A model generated the notes under the pieces. It made no database searches. It was not told the DNA's origin and worked only from the letters and a program-made list of their open reading frames with translations. A stretch of 64,000 bases of DNA, taken from assembly GCF_001015055.1 (NCBI RefSeq), contig NZ_BBWZ01000003.1, positions 202,091 through 266,090 of the forward strand. The letters run 5' to 3'. Position numbers and translations under genes: made by a program. Shown piece after piece: positions 16,856-25,769 of the stretch (positions within the stretch are counted from its first letter, which is position 1; each line of letters begins with the position of its first letter). Source of the DNA: Aneurinibacillus tyrosinisolvens (GTDB lineage Bacteria; Bacillota; Bacilli; Aneurinibacillales; Aneurinibacillaceae).

Positions 16856-17177
16856 CCTTCCAGGCGGTAAGGCCGCCCTCCAGTGGTACAGCGTTGAATC
16901 CTTTTTCGCGCAGAAGAGAGGCTGCTTTTCCGGCCTTGTTCCCTGTCGTGCAAACTGTGACAATTACCGTTTCTTTTGGCAAGCGGGACACCTGTTCTTT
17001 TACGATCGCTTCCTCATCTCTCATCGCAACATACGGAATGTTGGTGGGTTGAATGGCCTCCGCTTGAAGGCTGCCTGTTTGAAATTTCTCTTCATCGCGA
17101 ACATCAAGTATAAAAACTTTTTCTTTATTTTTGAATTTATTCTCCAACTGTTCAACCGTTATCACATTTTTATCCAT
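16842..17177 (-). CDS. Rhodanese-like domain protein
   Basis: A single-domain sulfurtransferase of 111 residues. The fold signature VFILDVRDEEKFQTGSL is near the N-terminus, and the active-site loop is VTVCTTGNKAGKAASLL with the cysteine at about residue 76. The C-terminal GFNAVPLEGGLTAWK is the standard rhodanese ending. It may transfer sulfane sulfur in the cytoplasm; the acceptor is unknown. The ATG at 17177 follows GGAGGGATTGCA. It is a lone gene. Confidence 0.9.
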   Translation of the reverse strand: MDKNVITVEQLENKFKNKEKVFILDVRDEEKFQTGSLQAEAIQPTNIPYVAMRDEEAIVKEQVSRLPKETVIVTVCTTGNKAGKAASLLREKGFNAVPLEGGLTAWKEKDA

Positions 17178-17347
17178 TGCAATCCCTCCTGCCGGCTATT
17201 TTATCATCTTTCACAGCGATATATTCTGCTAGTTTTTTGTGTGGCAAATGGTATTCATGTGAAAAATACTACCACACGCTGCATTTTATGTAGTATATAG
17301 TACAACAAAAGTTATCATTGTCACCATTTTAATTAGGGGGGCACAGT

Positions 17348-17584
17348 ATGGTTAACGTATCACTCATAATTAAATTCGTTCAGTTTGTACAAAAGGGAAG
17401 GCAAAAACAACCGTATGCTTATACTAAGCATCGGAAAGAAAATGGTTCTAACAGGAAAAGAAAGAAGCACAGGACAAGAGATTACAGCTCCGGAGATTCC
17501 GGCTTCTCCTGGTCCGATACAGGTACTGGTTCGGATTGCGGAAGTGATAGCGGTGGAGACTGCGGCGGCGTGGGCGGAGATTAA
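17348..17584 (+). CDS. Small protein with basic middle and Gly/Asp/Cys-rich tail
   Basis: A 78-residue protein of unknown function with three parts. A hydrophobic-amphipathic start (MVNVSLIIKFVQFVQKG) is followed by a very basic middle (KHRKENGSNRKRKKHRTRD) and an acidic, low-complexity tail (SDTGTGSDCGSDSGGDCGG, then VGGD). Similar Ser/Asp/Gly-ending short proteins are common in Bacillales but uncharacterised. The ATG at 17348 follows a very strong AGGGGGG. It sits between the rhodanese gene and an HxlR-type regulator with no evident operon. Confidence 0.5.
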   Translation: MVNVSLIIKFVQFVQKGRQKQPYAYTKHRKENGSNRKRKKHRTRDYSSGDSGFSWSDTGTGSDCGSDSGGDCGGVGGD

Positions 17585-17675
17585 ACATAAAGATATAAAA
17601 TCAAAACTTGCTTTCTTTTCAAAAACGAGTTATTTTAATTTCTGAACAGAATCAAGAAAAATAAGAGGAGCAATC

Positions 17676-18104
17676 ATGAGCAAAAATTACAACTTACCGT
17701 GTAATATCGCCCGCACGCTAGATTTGGTTGGCGATCGCTGGACCCTTCTCATTATCCGGGAACTGCTCAAGGGAAACTCAAAATTCAACGAGATAAAAGC
17801 ATCGCTGGACGGGATTGCGCCCAATATTCTATCGGATCGCCTGCAAACATTAGAACAGGAAGGGATCGTTTTATCTAATCTGTACAGCAAACACCCGCCG
17901 AGATATGAGTATGAATTGACCGATAAGGGAACAGAGTTAAGGCATGTGCTCAACGCACTGGCAATCTGGGGAAACCGGCACCTTGAGCCCAAATATTTAA
18001 AGCTTGTTCATACGGACTGTAACCATGAGGTAGACATGGCTTATTATTGCCCGCACTGCGAGGCTTACACGGACGATGTTGCCTATACAAAAAACAAAGA
18101 GTAG
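17676..18104 (+). CDS. HxlR-family transcriptional regulator
   Basis: A 142-residue winged-helix regulator. The N-terminal NIARTLDLVGDRWTLLIIRE is the HxlR-type signature with the cysteine at residue 6 (YNLPCNIART) that senses electrophiles or oxidants in several relatives. The recognition helix region is GIAPNILSDRLQTLEQEGIV. A C-terminal extension carries CNHEVDMAYYCPHCEAY, resembling a zinc-binding site. The target is unknown; the nearest divergent or following genes give no clear partner. It is preceded by AAGAGGAGCAATC before the ATG. Confidence 0.88.
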   Translation: MSKNYNLPCNIARTLDLVGDRWTLLIIRELLKGNSKFNEIKASLDGIAPNILSDRLQTLEQEGIVLSNLYSKHPPRYEYELTDKGTELRHVLNALAIWGNRHLEPKYLKLVHTDCNHEVDMAYYCPHCEAYTDDVAYTKNKE

Positions 18105-18125
18105 AACGTGTTACCGTTAAAATTA

Positions 18126-18174
18126 AAAAGGGTGTGCTGTGAAGGAAGAACGAATTCACAGCACACCCTTTTTT
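18126..18174. terminator. Bidirectional terminator
   Basis: A long perfect stem, AAGGGTGTGCTGTGAA against TTCACAGCACACCCTT, with an 11-base loop and T-run, placed between convergent genes (HxlR regulator and MBL hydrolase). Confidence 0.92.
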
Positions 18175-18177
18175 ATG

Positions 18178-19011
18178 TTAGACGGACGGAGCAGAATATG
18201 GAATAATTGATTCTTTTTTGACCTGCTTCTCCTGGTAGGATCCGGACAAGTCAAATAGCTCACCTGGTTTTAAAGCTTCCACGCCCACTCCGTACTCCAC
18301 TGCTTTTGCCATGAACCTCTCGAGTGGATTGGCTGTTTCGGTGTAGAAGGGAGGGTTGTGGAATGCGTGATAGTGAATCGGCACAGCTTTTTTTACACCA
18401 AGGATAGCGGCTGCCTCCACAGCTTCCTCAGGTGTCATAGCAGCGGGCAGCATGCTCTGGCGGCCCAGGCCCTTAACGTCTAGAATCGGTCCGTTTATCG
18501 GCAGGCAGGCAATATCGATCGGTCCGTGCTCCCGCGCAATCTTCCACCAGAACCCATGCCAGAGTGAATCCCCGCAGTGAATAAGTTTGTTTCCGCCGGC
18601 TTCAACAACCCAGGCGACCTGCGGTGTGCCGAATCCGTCCGCTGAATGGGCAGCTGTAATACGAAAAGGGCCATAAGTAAAACTGTCACCGATGGAAGCA
18701 CCCTCCACATTGCTGAACCCCTTTTTTCTGGCATAAGCAGCGGATTCATCCGGAAGGACGAGCGGAACATTTCCACCAAAAGCGGAACGAATGGAATCGT
18801 GATCAAAATGATCGGGATGTATATGAGTAACAAGGACAGCGGCAGGGCGGGATAAATCGCTAAGCGGGAGCAGAGGTTCCAGGGGAACTCCAAAATTGGC
18901 TGTCAGCGGTTTGTCTTCGGTATTACCAGTGTTCTCAAGCGGATCGATGAGCAGCGTTGATTCTTCGTGCCTGATTAAAATTCCTGCCCATGATAGTCTT
19001 TGTACGATCAT
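18178..19011 (-). CDS. MBL-fold metal-dependent hydrolase
   Basis: A metallo-beta-lactamase-fold enzyme of about 277 residues (UlaG/RNase Z-like class). The zinc site motif is VLVTHIHPDHFDHDSI (HxHxDH), with further ligands in KLIHCGDSLWHG and near the C-terminus AVPIHYHAFHNPPF. The N-terminal half starts MIVQRLSWAGILIRHEESTL. I chose ATG 19011, about nine bases after AGGGGG. The in-frame ATG at 19029 has no ribosome binding site. The substrate is unknown. It is monocistronic and convergent with the HxlR gene. Confidence 0.8.
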   Translation of the reverse strand: MIVQRLSWAGILIRHEESTLLIDPLENTGNTEDKPLTANFGVPLEPLLPLSDLSRPAAVLVTHIHPDHFDHDSIRSAFGGNVPLVLPDESAAYARKKGFSNVEGASIGDSFTYGPFRITAAHSADGFGTPQVAWVVEAGGNKLIHCGDSLWHGFWWKIAREHGPIDIACLPINGPILDVKGLGRQSMLPAAMTPEEAVEAAAILGVKKAVPIHYHAFHNPPFYTETANPLERFMAKAVEYGVGVEALKPGELFDLSGSYQEKQVKKESIIPYSAPSV

Positions 19012-19260
19012 AATAGAAGCCCCCTTCATTTACTGTGGAATAATTATAATATATTATACTTAGTATAAAAAAACAACTAAGTAATAAAATAAAAAAAGAC
19101 TCCCTCTCATTTGTAATTCTTGTTTTTGTTTACCTAAAAATGTTAAAGGGAATATATAAAGAAAGGCACACTTAACTTGGCGGGAAAGCGTTGACTCCGG
19201 AACCGTACAGAGCCGCTTATAGCATTTAGCAAAGAACACAACACAATGGAGGTATTCGAC

Positions 19261-19935
19261 ATGCCGGAAACAAAACGTATTCTTATGGTTGTTACGAACC
19301 ACACCAGGATAACAGATGACCACAAAACGGGGCTTTGGCTGGAAGAATTCGCAGTGCCTTATAATATCTTTAGAGATAAAGGCTATAACATTAAAGTGAC
19401 AAGCATTCGCGGAGGAGAAGTTGCGCTTGATCCGAACAGTATACCGGAAGAAAAGAATGCTGAATGGGCAGCCGCAGAAGAGGAATTAAAGAACACGGCT
19501 CAACTAAGCAGGGACGATGCACAGGGATTTGACGCCATTTTTCTCCCGGGTGGCCACGGCACGATGTTTGATTTTCCCGATAATGAAACACTGCTCTATG
19601 TATTGCAGCAATTTGCTGAAGAAGGTAAAGTGATCGGCTCGGTTTGCCATGGACCGGCCGGCCTGGTCAACGTGACGTATAAGGACGGAACCCCGTTCGT
19701 GAAAGGTAAAAAGTTGACCGCTTTTACCGACGAGGAGGAAAGAGAGATGGAACTGGACCGGGATATGCCGTTCTTACTTGAAACCAGGCTTCGTGAAAAA
19801 GGCGCATCTTTTGTCTCAAGTGAGAAATGGAAAGATTTTTCGGTTCGGGACGGAAATTTAGTGACCGGGCAAAATCCGCAGTCCAGCAGAAGTGCCGGGG
19901 AAAAAGTCGTGGAAGCGTTAGAAAATCCAGCGTAA
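19261..19935 (+). CDS. DJ-1/PfpI family protein, Hsp31-like
   Basis: A protein of about 224 residues of the type 1 glutamine amidotransferase-like fold. The nucleophile elbow is GSVCHGPAGLVNVTYKDG with Cys near residue 125, and a preceding FLPGGHGTMFDFPDNETL segment is typical of the Hsp31/YDR533c subgroup. Members act as holding chaperones, glyoxalase III or deglycases; which activity applies is not evident. ATG 19261 is preceded by TGGAGGT at eight bases. An ATG at 19246 is part of that ribosome binding site. A terminator follows. Confidence 0.85.
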   Translation: MPETKRILMVVTNHTRITDDHKTGLWLEEFAVPYNIFRDKGYNIKVTSIRGGEVALDPNSIPEEKNAEWAAAEEELKNTAQLSRDDAQGFDAIFLPGGHGTMFDFPDNETLLYVLQQFAEEGKVIGSVCHGPAGLVNVTYKDGTPFVKGKKLTAFTDEEEREMELDRDMPFLLETRLREKGASFVSSEKWKDFSVRDGNLVTGQNPQSSRSAGEKVVEALENPA

Positions 19936-19957
19936 TGATTGGGAATTGGCATGTAGC

Positions 19958-19990
19958 AGAGCCCTGTCCACGAAAGGACAGGGCTCTTGT
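19958..19990 (+). terminator. Terminator after the DJ-1 gene
   Basis: A perfect 12-bp stem, AGAGCCCTGTCC and GGACAGGGCTCT, with a 6-base loop (ACGAAA), followed by TTGTTCTT. Confidence 0.85.
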
Positions 19991-20112
19991 TCTTATTGCT
20001 CATTGAACTGCGGAGAGTTTTTCATTGATTTAAAAGGTAGGAACTCGATATACTTAATGGCGTGGCAATCATTTTCTGAAATGTTAAACAAAACAAAAGA
20101 GGAGAATACGAG

Positions 20113-21045
20113 ATGCGAGTTCTTGTAGTAGGTGCGGGTGCAATCGGAGGCTATTTTGGAGGCCGACTCCTGGAAAAAGGGGCAGATGTAACCTTTTTGG
20201 TCAGGGAAAAAAGACAAAAACAGCTGAATGAGCAAGGATTAGTCATTCACAGCATCCATGGGGATGCGCATTTGACACCGCAGACAATGGTTGCGGGAGA
20301 GGAACGGGCACCGTTTGATTTAATCATTATGACGACAAAGGCCTATCATTTCGAAGAAGCGTTGGAAACGATTCGCCCGTATGCAGGTGAGGCGACAATG
20401 CTTCTGCCTTTGCTGAACGGCATGGCCCATATGGACCTGCTTCGGGAGAAATTCGGCAGCAAAAACATCTTAGGCGGGTTCTGTTTTATTGAAGCCACCT
20501 TGAATGAGAGAGGAGAAATCGAACAAAAAAGTAAGTCCCATGAACTGGTGTACGGGGAGCTGGATGGCAGCAGAAGCGAGCGTATTACTGCCCTGGAGCA
20601 GTTTTTTCAAGGAGCCGGGGCGACGTATACCGCAAGTGAAAAGATTGTTCGGGACATGTGGCATAAATATCTCTTCATTTCTACATTCTCGGGCATGACT
20701 ACACTGGTGCAGGCACCCGCAGGGCCGGTACTTGAAGCAGAATATGGCCCGGAGCAGACACGCCAGTTGTTTGAGGAAATCGCGTCTATAATGAAGGCGG
20801 CAGGAGCACCCATTGATGAAGGAATTGTAGAGAAGCAAATGAACCTCTTTGGCAAACAAAGCTATGGGATGAAGTCATCCATGCTTCGGGATATGGAAAA
20901 AGGGATCGCAATTGAATCAGACCAGATGCAGGGGTACCTGCTCGCTTTAGCCAGGCATCACGGTCTTGGGGCTCCGCTTTTGCAGACTGTATATTACAAC
21001 CTTAAAGTTTATGAAATGAAAAGGGAAAAAGAGATGTTAATGTAA
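20113..21045 (+). CDS. 2-dehydropantoate 2-reductase family protein
   Basis: A 310-residue NADPH-dependent oxidoreductase of the ApbA/PanE family. The dinucleotide-binding GxGxxG is in LVVGAGAIGGYFGGRLLEKG at the N-terminus. The substrate-binding C-terminal domain contains MWHKYLFISTFSGMTTLVQA (catalytic Lys) and YGMKSSMLRDMEKGIAIESD, matching the family's K...N and S-S-M-L-x-D segments. The classical product is pantoate for coenzyme A synthesis. There are many paralogues in Bacillales, so the exact substrate is uncertain. The ATG at 20113 follows AGAGGAG. Confidence 0.85.
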   Translation: MRVLVVGAGAIGGYFGGRLLEKGADVTFLVREKRQKQLNEQGLVIHSIHGDAHLTPQTMVAGEERAPFDLIIMTTKAYHFEEALETIRPYAGEATMLLPLLNGMAHMDLLREKFGSKNILGGFCFIEATLNERGEIEQKSKSHELVYGELDGSRSERITALEQFFQGAGATYTASEKIVRDMWHKYLFISTFSGMTTLVQAPAGPVLEAEYGPEQTRQLFEEIASIMKAAGAPIDEGIVEKQMNLFGKQSYGMKSSMLRDMEKGIAIESDQMQGYLLALARHHGLGAPLLQTVYYNLKVYEMKREKEMLM

Positions 21046-21071
21046 GGCAAAGGATAGAAGAGAGCAGAAGA

Positions 21072-21773
21072 TTATTTCTTTTTCTTCTTCCCGATTGCTT
21101 CTTTGGCAAGCTCGTCCGCCAGCGTGTTAAAAGGATTTTCACGGTGGCCTCTGACTTTTACAAAGTGAATGTCGATTTGCTCCAGCGCCTCATCGATAAA
21201 GCGCTGATAAGCAAGAAGCACCGGGCTGCTTACATTCGCCTGGCGATAGGCAGCTAATCCAAGTGTAACAAGATCGTGAAAAATCACGACTTTTTGCTTT
21301 TGCTGTTCAATGGCATAGGAAATCGCGCTCTGGACGGCGAGTATTTCAGCCAGGGAGGACGTGCATTTCTGCTCCTGTATTTTCTTACTATCGGATAGCT
21401 GGTGAACGACTTGATTATGCTGCACAATGACAGCAGCATAGGCGGCGAAATTCTTATAGATGGAGCCATCCGTATAAATGACAAGCGTATTTTCTTCCCG
21501 GGAATGCGATTCTGTCAGCAAAAGCTCTTCTTTTAACGACTTTTCATTGGATGATACCTTGTCCTGGAATCTCTTTTTATTTTGTTCCCGCAGAAGCCAG
21601 TCGTGGTCGATCCGGCAAATGGAGTTCAATACGAACTGTTTCGCCTCTTCGAAGGTTAGACAGCTTTTCCATTTTGCCCGGGAAAAATCCCGGGTTTGCT
21701 CCAGGGCTTCTTTTTGTTTTCGATAGATGCCAGGGGCTTTGCCAATTCCAACAGCATAGAAACGCCTGCTCAT
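21072..21773 (-). CDS. Viroplasmin-domain ribonuclease H-like protein
   Basis: A 233-residue protein combining a short N-terminal viroplasmin (caulimovirus P6/RNase H1 hybrid-binding) domain with an RNase H domain. The N-terminal FYAVGIGKAPGIYRKQKEAL is followed by AKWKSCLTFEEAKQFV. The RNase H core has VIYTDGSIYKNF (first Asp), SSLAEILAVQSA (Glu), VVIFHDLVTLG (second Asp) and RENPFNTLADELAKEA (last Asp). It would cut RNA in RNA-DNA hybrids. This layout is the usual one for type I RNases H of Bacillales outside the RnhB/RnhC lineages. It is divergent from the aldo/keto reductase gene. Confidence 0.82.
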   Translation of the reverse strand: MSRRFYAVGIGKAPGIYRKQKEALEQTRDFSRAKWKSCLTFEEAKQFVLNSICRIDHDWLLREQNKKRFQDKVSSNEKSLKEELLLTESHSREENTLVIYTDGSIYKNFAAYAAVIVQHNQVVHQLSDSKKIQEQKCTSSLAEILAVQSAISYAIEQQKQKVVIFHDLVTLGLAAYRQANVSSPVLLAYQRFIDEALEQIDIHFVKVRGHRENPFNTLADELAKEAIGKKKKK

Positions 21774-21817
21774 ACATTCACCTTCGCTTCCGCTCGTTCT
21801 CTTTCTTTACTGTTACT

Positions 21818-21851
21818 ATTCCTCCGTTTTTATATTCAAAAACAGAGGAAT
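21818..21851. promoter_or_regulatory. 14-bp inverted repeat between divergent genes
   Basis: ATTCCTCCGTTTTT (21818-21831) and AAAAACAGAGGAAT (21838-21851) are complementary at 13 of 14 positions around a 6-base spacer. It sits between the RNase H-like gene (minus) and the aldo/keto reductase gene (plus). It could be an operator or, less likely, a terminator-like structure. Confidence 0.45.
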
Positions 21852-21928
21852 TGGAAGTATTTATGGGTAAGCTTACTATGGAGAAGGTTTTTATCATTAT
21901 GTGCTAGATATAGAAAGGTAGGTTGAAC

Positions 21929-22915
21929 ATGGAAAAAAGAAGAATAGGCAAATCGGAGCTTGAGGTTTCTGCACTTGGTCTTGGATGTATGGGAATGTCT
22001 GATTTTTATAGCGGGCAGGATGACGAAGAATCCATTCGGACGATCCACCGGGCGCTGGAGCTGGGAATTAACTTTTTGGACACCGCCGATATGTATGGGG
22101 TGGGCCGAAATGAAGAATTGCTCGGAAAAGCGCTAAAGGGCCGTCGTGGCGATGTTATCCTTGCTACGAAATTCGGAAACGTGAGAGGGGAAGACGGCTC
22201 GTTTCAGGGCGTGAATGGCCGGCCTGAGTATGTTAAGCAAGCGTGTGAAGCCAGCCTGCGGCGTTTGGGTGCCGAGCATATCGATTTATATTATCAGCAT
22301 AGGGTCGATCCGAATACGCCAATTGAGGAAACGATCGGTGCCATGTCTGACCTGGTGCGGGAAGGAAAAGTGCGGTACATCGGCATGTCGGAAGCGGCGC
22401 CCGATACAATTCGCAGAGCCCATAAGATTCATCCGATTACAGCGCTGCAAACCGAATATTCTCTCTGGAGCCGGGACGTGGAAGATGAAATTCTGCCAAC
22501 GATACGGGAGCTAGAGATTGGCTTTGTGGCCTACAGTCCGCTGGGCAGAGGATTTTTGACGGGACAAATCAAATCATTTGATGATTTGGCTGAAGACGAT
22601 TATCGGCGTTTCTCCCCACGCTTCCAGGGTGAGAATTTTCAGAAAAACCTTGACCTTGTTGCCCGCATCCGCGAGATTGCGGAGGAGAAAGGGTGCCAGC
22701 CTTCCCAGCTGGCGCTCGCCTGGCTGCTGGCCCAGGGCGATGATATTGTTCCGATTCCGGGAACAAAAAGAAGAAAGTATTTAGAAGAAAACGTCGGGGC
22801 ATTGGATGTAAAATTAACGGAAACAGATGTAGCAAGGATTAACGAGGTTGCACCGCATGGAGTAACGGCGGGCGGGCGTTATCCGGAGGCTTCAATGGGC
22901 AGTGTGAATCTATAA
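21929..22915 (+). CDS. Aldo/keto reductase
   Basis: An NADPH-dependent reductase of about 328 residues, of the AKR13/YakC-like group. Motifs: [14 protein letters not shown] at the N-terminus, [20 protein letters not shown] with the catalytic Asp and Tyr, LATKFG with the Lys, [11 protein letters not shown] with the His, and [15 protein letters not shown] for cofactor phosphate binding (the window reads [15 protein letters not shown]). It is predicted cytoplasmic, reducing aldehydes or ketones; substrate unknown. ATG 21929 is preferred; a TTG two codons upstream is also possible. The 14-bp inverted repeat upstream may control it. Confidence 0.9.
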   Translation: MEKRRIGKSELEVSALGLGCMGMSDFYSGQDDEESIRTIHRALELGINFLDTADMYGVGRNEELLGKALKGRRGDVILATKFGNVRGEDGSFQGVNGRPEYVKQACEASLRRLGAEHIDLYYQHRVDPNTPIEETIGAMSDLVREGKVRYIGMSEAAPDTIRRAHKIHPITALQTEYSLWSRDVEDEILPTIRELEIGFVAYSPLGRGFLTGQIKSFDDLAEDDYRRFSPRFQGENFQKNLDLVARIREIAEEKGCQPSQLALAWLLAQGDDIVPIPGTKRRKYLEENVGALDVKLTETDVARINEVAPHGVTAGGRYPEASMGSVNL

Positions 22916-22985
22916 ATATTGCATTTACACTTTCATTTGTATTTGTAATAGTGTTGCTAAGTAAATTGAATACGGTTTTAAACTT

Positions 22986-23020
22986 GGAGGAGCCTGTGGT
23001 TGCAGGCTCCTTCTGTCATT
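22986..23020 (+). terminator. Terminator after the aldo/keto reductase gene
   Basis: GGAGCCTG (22989-22996) and CAGGCTCC (23003-23010) form a perfect 8-bp stem with a 6-base loop, followed by a pyrimidine-rich TTCTGTCATTTCCTTTT. Confidence 0.7.
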
Positions 23021-23134
23021 TCCTTTTAATTTTAACACTACATTGTTTGATAAAATGACACAAATAGGGTACTATCTATAAGTTACAAACTATAGTTAAA
23101 ATCCATTCCAAATAGAAGAAGGCGAAATTAGATC

Positions 23135-24043
23135 ATGAAAGAATTATCACGCACCAAAACAGTTAGTCTCATTGCGTTCCTTGTGATTATATGGGGAATT
23201 GCGTGGCCGATATACAAAACGGCATTGCCCTACACACCGCCGCTTTTGTTTGCCGGAATGCGCACGCTTTTAGGCGGCTTGCTGTTAGCTGTTCTATTAT
23301 ATCCAAAACGGAAGCAAATTCGCTGGAAAGAAAACTGGCCTATTTATTTTATTTCATCCGTATTTAATGTGACCTTGTTTTACGGATTGCAGACGGTCGG
23401 TTTGATGTATACACCGTCTGGGTTGTTCTCGGTCATCGTCTACCTCCAACCGGTACTTGTCGGTATTTTCGCCTGGTTATGGCTGGGAGAATCGATGTCC
23501 CTGTTAAAAGTCATCGGTTTACTTATCGGATTCCTCGGTGTCATCATGGTCAGTGCCGGTGGGTTCTCGGGTCATATCGCCATGCTGGGGATTGTACTTG
23601 CTCTCATTACAGGACTCTGCTGGGCGATTGGCACGGTCTACGTGAAAAAAGTTAGCACCAGGGTAGATTCGATGTGGCTTTCTGCCATACAGTGTATTAT
23701 CGGCGGCATCGCCTTAACCGGCGTCGGCTCAGGGATGGAGAAATGGTCCAGCATCGTCTGGAACGGACCTTACTTGTTTGGTCTTATTTTTGGCATTGTC
23801 CTTGGGATTTCGGCCAGCTGGGTCGTTTATTTTACACTCGTCAATCTCGGTGATGCCAGTAAGGTAGCCTCCTATACATTTCTCGTTCCGCTCATATCTG
23901 TTTTAACCGGGACATTATTTTTAGGCGAACCCTTTACGATTGACCTTTTAATCGGGCTGGTTTTAATTGCGATTAGCATTTATTTAGTGAATCGGAAATC
24001 GAAGCCGAGCATGGAGCAGAGTAAAGAAGTCGCTTTATATTGA
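23135..24043 (+). CDS. EamA/DMT-family transporter
   Basis: A 302-residue membrane protein with ten predicted helices in two EamA repeats. The first begins IAFLVIIWGIAWPIYKTALP (about residues 12-31); a second repeat is visible from about residue 148 (MLGIVLALITGLCWAIGTVY). The conserved FLGEPFT-type segment is LFLGEPFTIDLLIGLVLIA. DMT proteins export amino acids, metabolites or drugs; the substrate cannot be told. The ATG at 23135 follows AGAAGAAGG. It is monocistronic, with terminators on both sides. Confidence 0.88.
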   Translation: MKELSRTKTVSLIAFLVIIWGIAWPIYKTALPYTPPLLFAGMRTLLGGLLLAVLLYPKRKQIRWKENWPIYFISSVFNVTLFYGLQTVGLMYTPSGLFSVIVYLQPVLVGIFAWLWLGESMSLLKVIGLLIGFLGVIMVSAGGFSGHIAMLGIVLALITGLCWAIGTVYVKKVSTRVDSMWLSAIQCIIGGIALTGVGSGMEKWSSIVWNGPYLFGLIFGIVLGISASWVVYFTLVNLGDASKVASYTFLVPLISVLTGTLFLGEPFTIDLLIGLVLIAISIYLVNRKSKPSMEQSKEVALY

Positions 24044-24066
24044 ATGCCTGTTTGTTTATTTTAGAA

Positions 24067-24096
24067 GCCTGGCTCATAATACAGCCGGGTTTTTTT
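24067..24096 (+). terminator. Terminator after the DMT gene
   Basis: GCCTGGCT (24067-24074) pairs with AGCCGGGT (24083-24090) using two G-U pairs, followed by seven T. Confidence 0.75.
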
Positions 24097-24170
24097 GTGA
24101 TGGAATAGAAACAACCAAACCCGGGTAAGGCTAAAGGTTATCTAAATCATGAAAAACAGGGGTGTACAGA

Positions 24171-24962
24171 ATGAATAATAAAAAATTAACAGGAACTAAC
24201 GCCGTGATTACAGGGGCTTCCAGTGGACTCGGCTATGCGATGGCCGAAGCTCTGTTAGAGGCGGGCGCTGCGGTCGCATTGGCATCACGCGAGGGGAGTA
24301 AATTAGATGGAGCAGTAGCCGGTTTAAAGGCCAAAGGGTACGATGCCCACAAATTGCCTTTAGATGTTCGTTCCGAACAATCTGTAGCGGACGCTGTTCA
24401 ATGGGTTAAAAAAGAATGGGGCACAATTGATGTTCTTGTCAATAACGCAGGAATTGGAATGAGAACAGTGAATCCCCGTTTCCTGGTTGAGCCGCAGCCT
24501 TTTTATAAGGTGACGCCAGAAGGATTCCGCAATTTAATGGATACAAATGTAACGGGCTACTTCCTGGTGGCCAGACAATTTGCCCCGATGATGGTGGAAC
24601 AAAGGAAAGGGCGCATTATCAATATTTCTATGAATTATGAAACGATGAAAAGAAAGGGATTTGTTCCCTACGGTCCGTCCCGCGCAGCTACGGAGTCCCT
24701 TTCTCACATTATGGCGGAAGACCTGAAAGAGTATGGGGTAACCGTAAATATGCTTTTACCGGGCGGGGCTACCGTCACAGGCATGATCCCGGATGAGGTT
24801 AGAGAGGAAGTTGAATCGCAGTTTTCACTTATAAATCCCCGCGTTATGGCGGAACCGATCGTTTTCCTGGCATCGCCGGCGTCCGAAGGCTTGACAGGTG
24901 AGCGGATTGTAGCGGTTGAATTTGAACAATGGTTAAAAGAAAGAGGCATTAATTTAGCATAA
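24171..24962 (+). CDS. Short-chain dehydrogenase-like protein with altered active site
   Basis: A 263-residue Rossmann protein of the SDR superfamily. The cofactor loop VITGASSGLGYAMAEALLEA and the NNAGIGM motif are intact. The catalytic region is not standard. The usual serine 13 residues before the tyrosine is replaced (NISMNYETMKRKGFVPYG, Met at that position; a Ser lies one residue earlier), and the YxxxK motif reads YGPSR, with Arg for Lys. The protein may be a poor oxidoreductase, use other residues, or have a binding role. ATG 24171 follows CAGGGGTGT; GTG 24162 is an alternative. It precedes the Mn catalase gene by 85 bases. Confidence 0.82.
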   Translation: MNNKKLTGTNAVITGASSGLGYAMAEALLEAGAAVALASREGSKLDGAVAGLKAKGYDAHKLPLDVRSEQSVADAVQWVKKEWGTIDVLVNNAGIGMRTVNPRFLVEPQPFYKVTPEGFRNLMDTNVTGYFLVARQFAPMMVEQRKGRIINISMNYETMKRKGFVPYGPSRAATESLSHIMAEDLKEYGVTVNMLLPGGATVTGMIPDEVREEVESQFSLINPRVMAEPIVFLASPASEGLTGERIVAVEFEQWLKERGINLA

Positions 24963-25047
24963 AACTAAGCATACTAACGTTGTTTATGATACAGATAAAA
25001 GGGGAAAGAAACCTCTGAAGCTAAATTCTGGATTTGGAGGGCTGCCC

Positions 25048-25764
25048 ATGTTTTTTCACAAAAAAAATCTTATGTACGAAGTAAAAGTGAGCCAGGCTGA
25101 TCCGCGTTTTGCCCGCATCTTGCTTGAGCAATTCGGAGGAGCCAATGGAGAGCTTGCCGCTGCCATGCAGTATTTTGTCCAGGGATTAGGATCCCGCGAT
25201 ACGAAAATGCGCGACATGCTGATGGACATTGCGGCAGAAGAAATCAGCCACCTGGAGATGGTCGGTACGTGTATTGACATGCTCATCAATGGCCACCCGA
25301 ATGAGGAATTTTACCAGACGGAAATATTCGATTTTGTGGGCGGAAATGGACCGAACCTTATGAACAGCTATGGAATTAAGTGGACAGCGGATTATTTGAA
25401 AGTAAGCGGGGAAACGGCTAGCGATTTACATAATAACATCGCTGCGGAAGGCCGGGCCAAAATAACGTATGAACGCCTCATGACCCAAACAGACGATCCT
25501 TCCGTCCTTGATATGCTAAAGTTCTTAATGACCCGGGAGGTTACACACATTCAAAACTTCCAGGAAGCGCTCTATTCGCTGGAAGAGCAAATGCCTGGTG
25601 TGATGTCCGGCAGCCCTGAATTTGTAAAAAAATACTTCAACATGTCAACCGGAGCAACCGACGCGCGCGGACCGTGGAATGAAGACGGGAAATTCGAATA
25701 TGTGGAGGACCCGGTTCCAATGGGGAATAATCCTGCTGAGGAAATGAAGGCGAAGAACGAATAA
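25048..25764 (+). CDS. Manganese catalase family protein
   Basis: A 238-residue ferritin-like protein of the Mn catalase/CotJC family. The dimanganese ligands are visible in two helix pairs: ILLEQFGGANGELAAAMQYF (Glu), DIAAEEISHLEMVGT (Glu and His), NIAAEGRAKITYERL (Glu) and MTREVTHIQNFQEALY (Glu and His). It would disproportionate hydrogen peroxide in the cytoplasm or spore. Its length lies between CotJC (about 190) and full Mn catalases (about 280-300). The ATG at 25048 follows GGAGGG. It may be co-transcribed with the SDR gene, and a terminator follows. Confidence 0.9.
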   Translation: MFFHKKNLMYEVKVSQADPRFARILLEQFGGANGELAAAMQYFVQGLGSRDTKMRDMLMDIAAEEISHLEMVGTCIDMLINGHPNEEFYQTEIFDFVGGNGPNLMNSYGIKWTADYLKVSGETASDLHNNIAAEGRAKITYERLMTQTDDPSVLDMLKFLMTREVTHIQNFQEALYSLEEQMPGVMSGSPEFVKKYFNMSTGATDARGPWNEDGKFEYVEDPVPMGNNPAEEMKAKNE

Positions 25765-25769
25765 TGATA

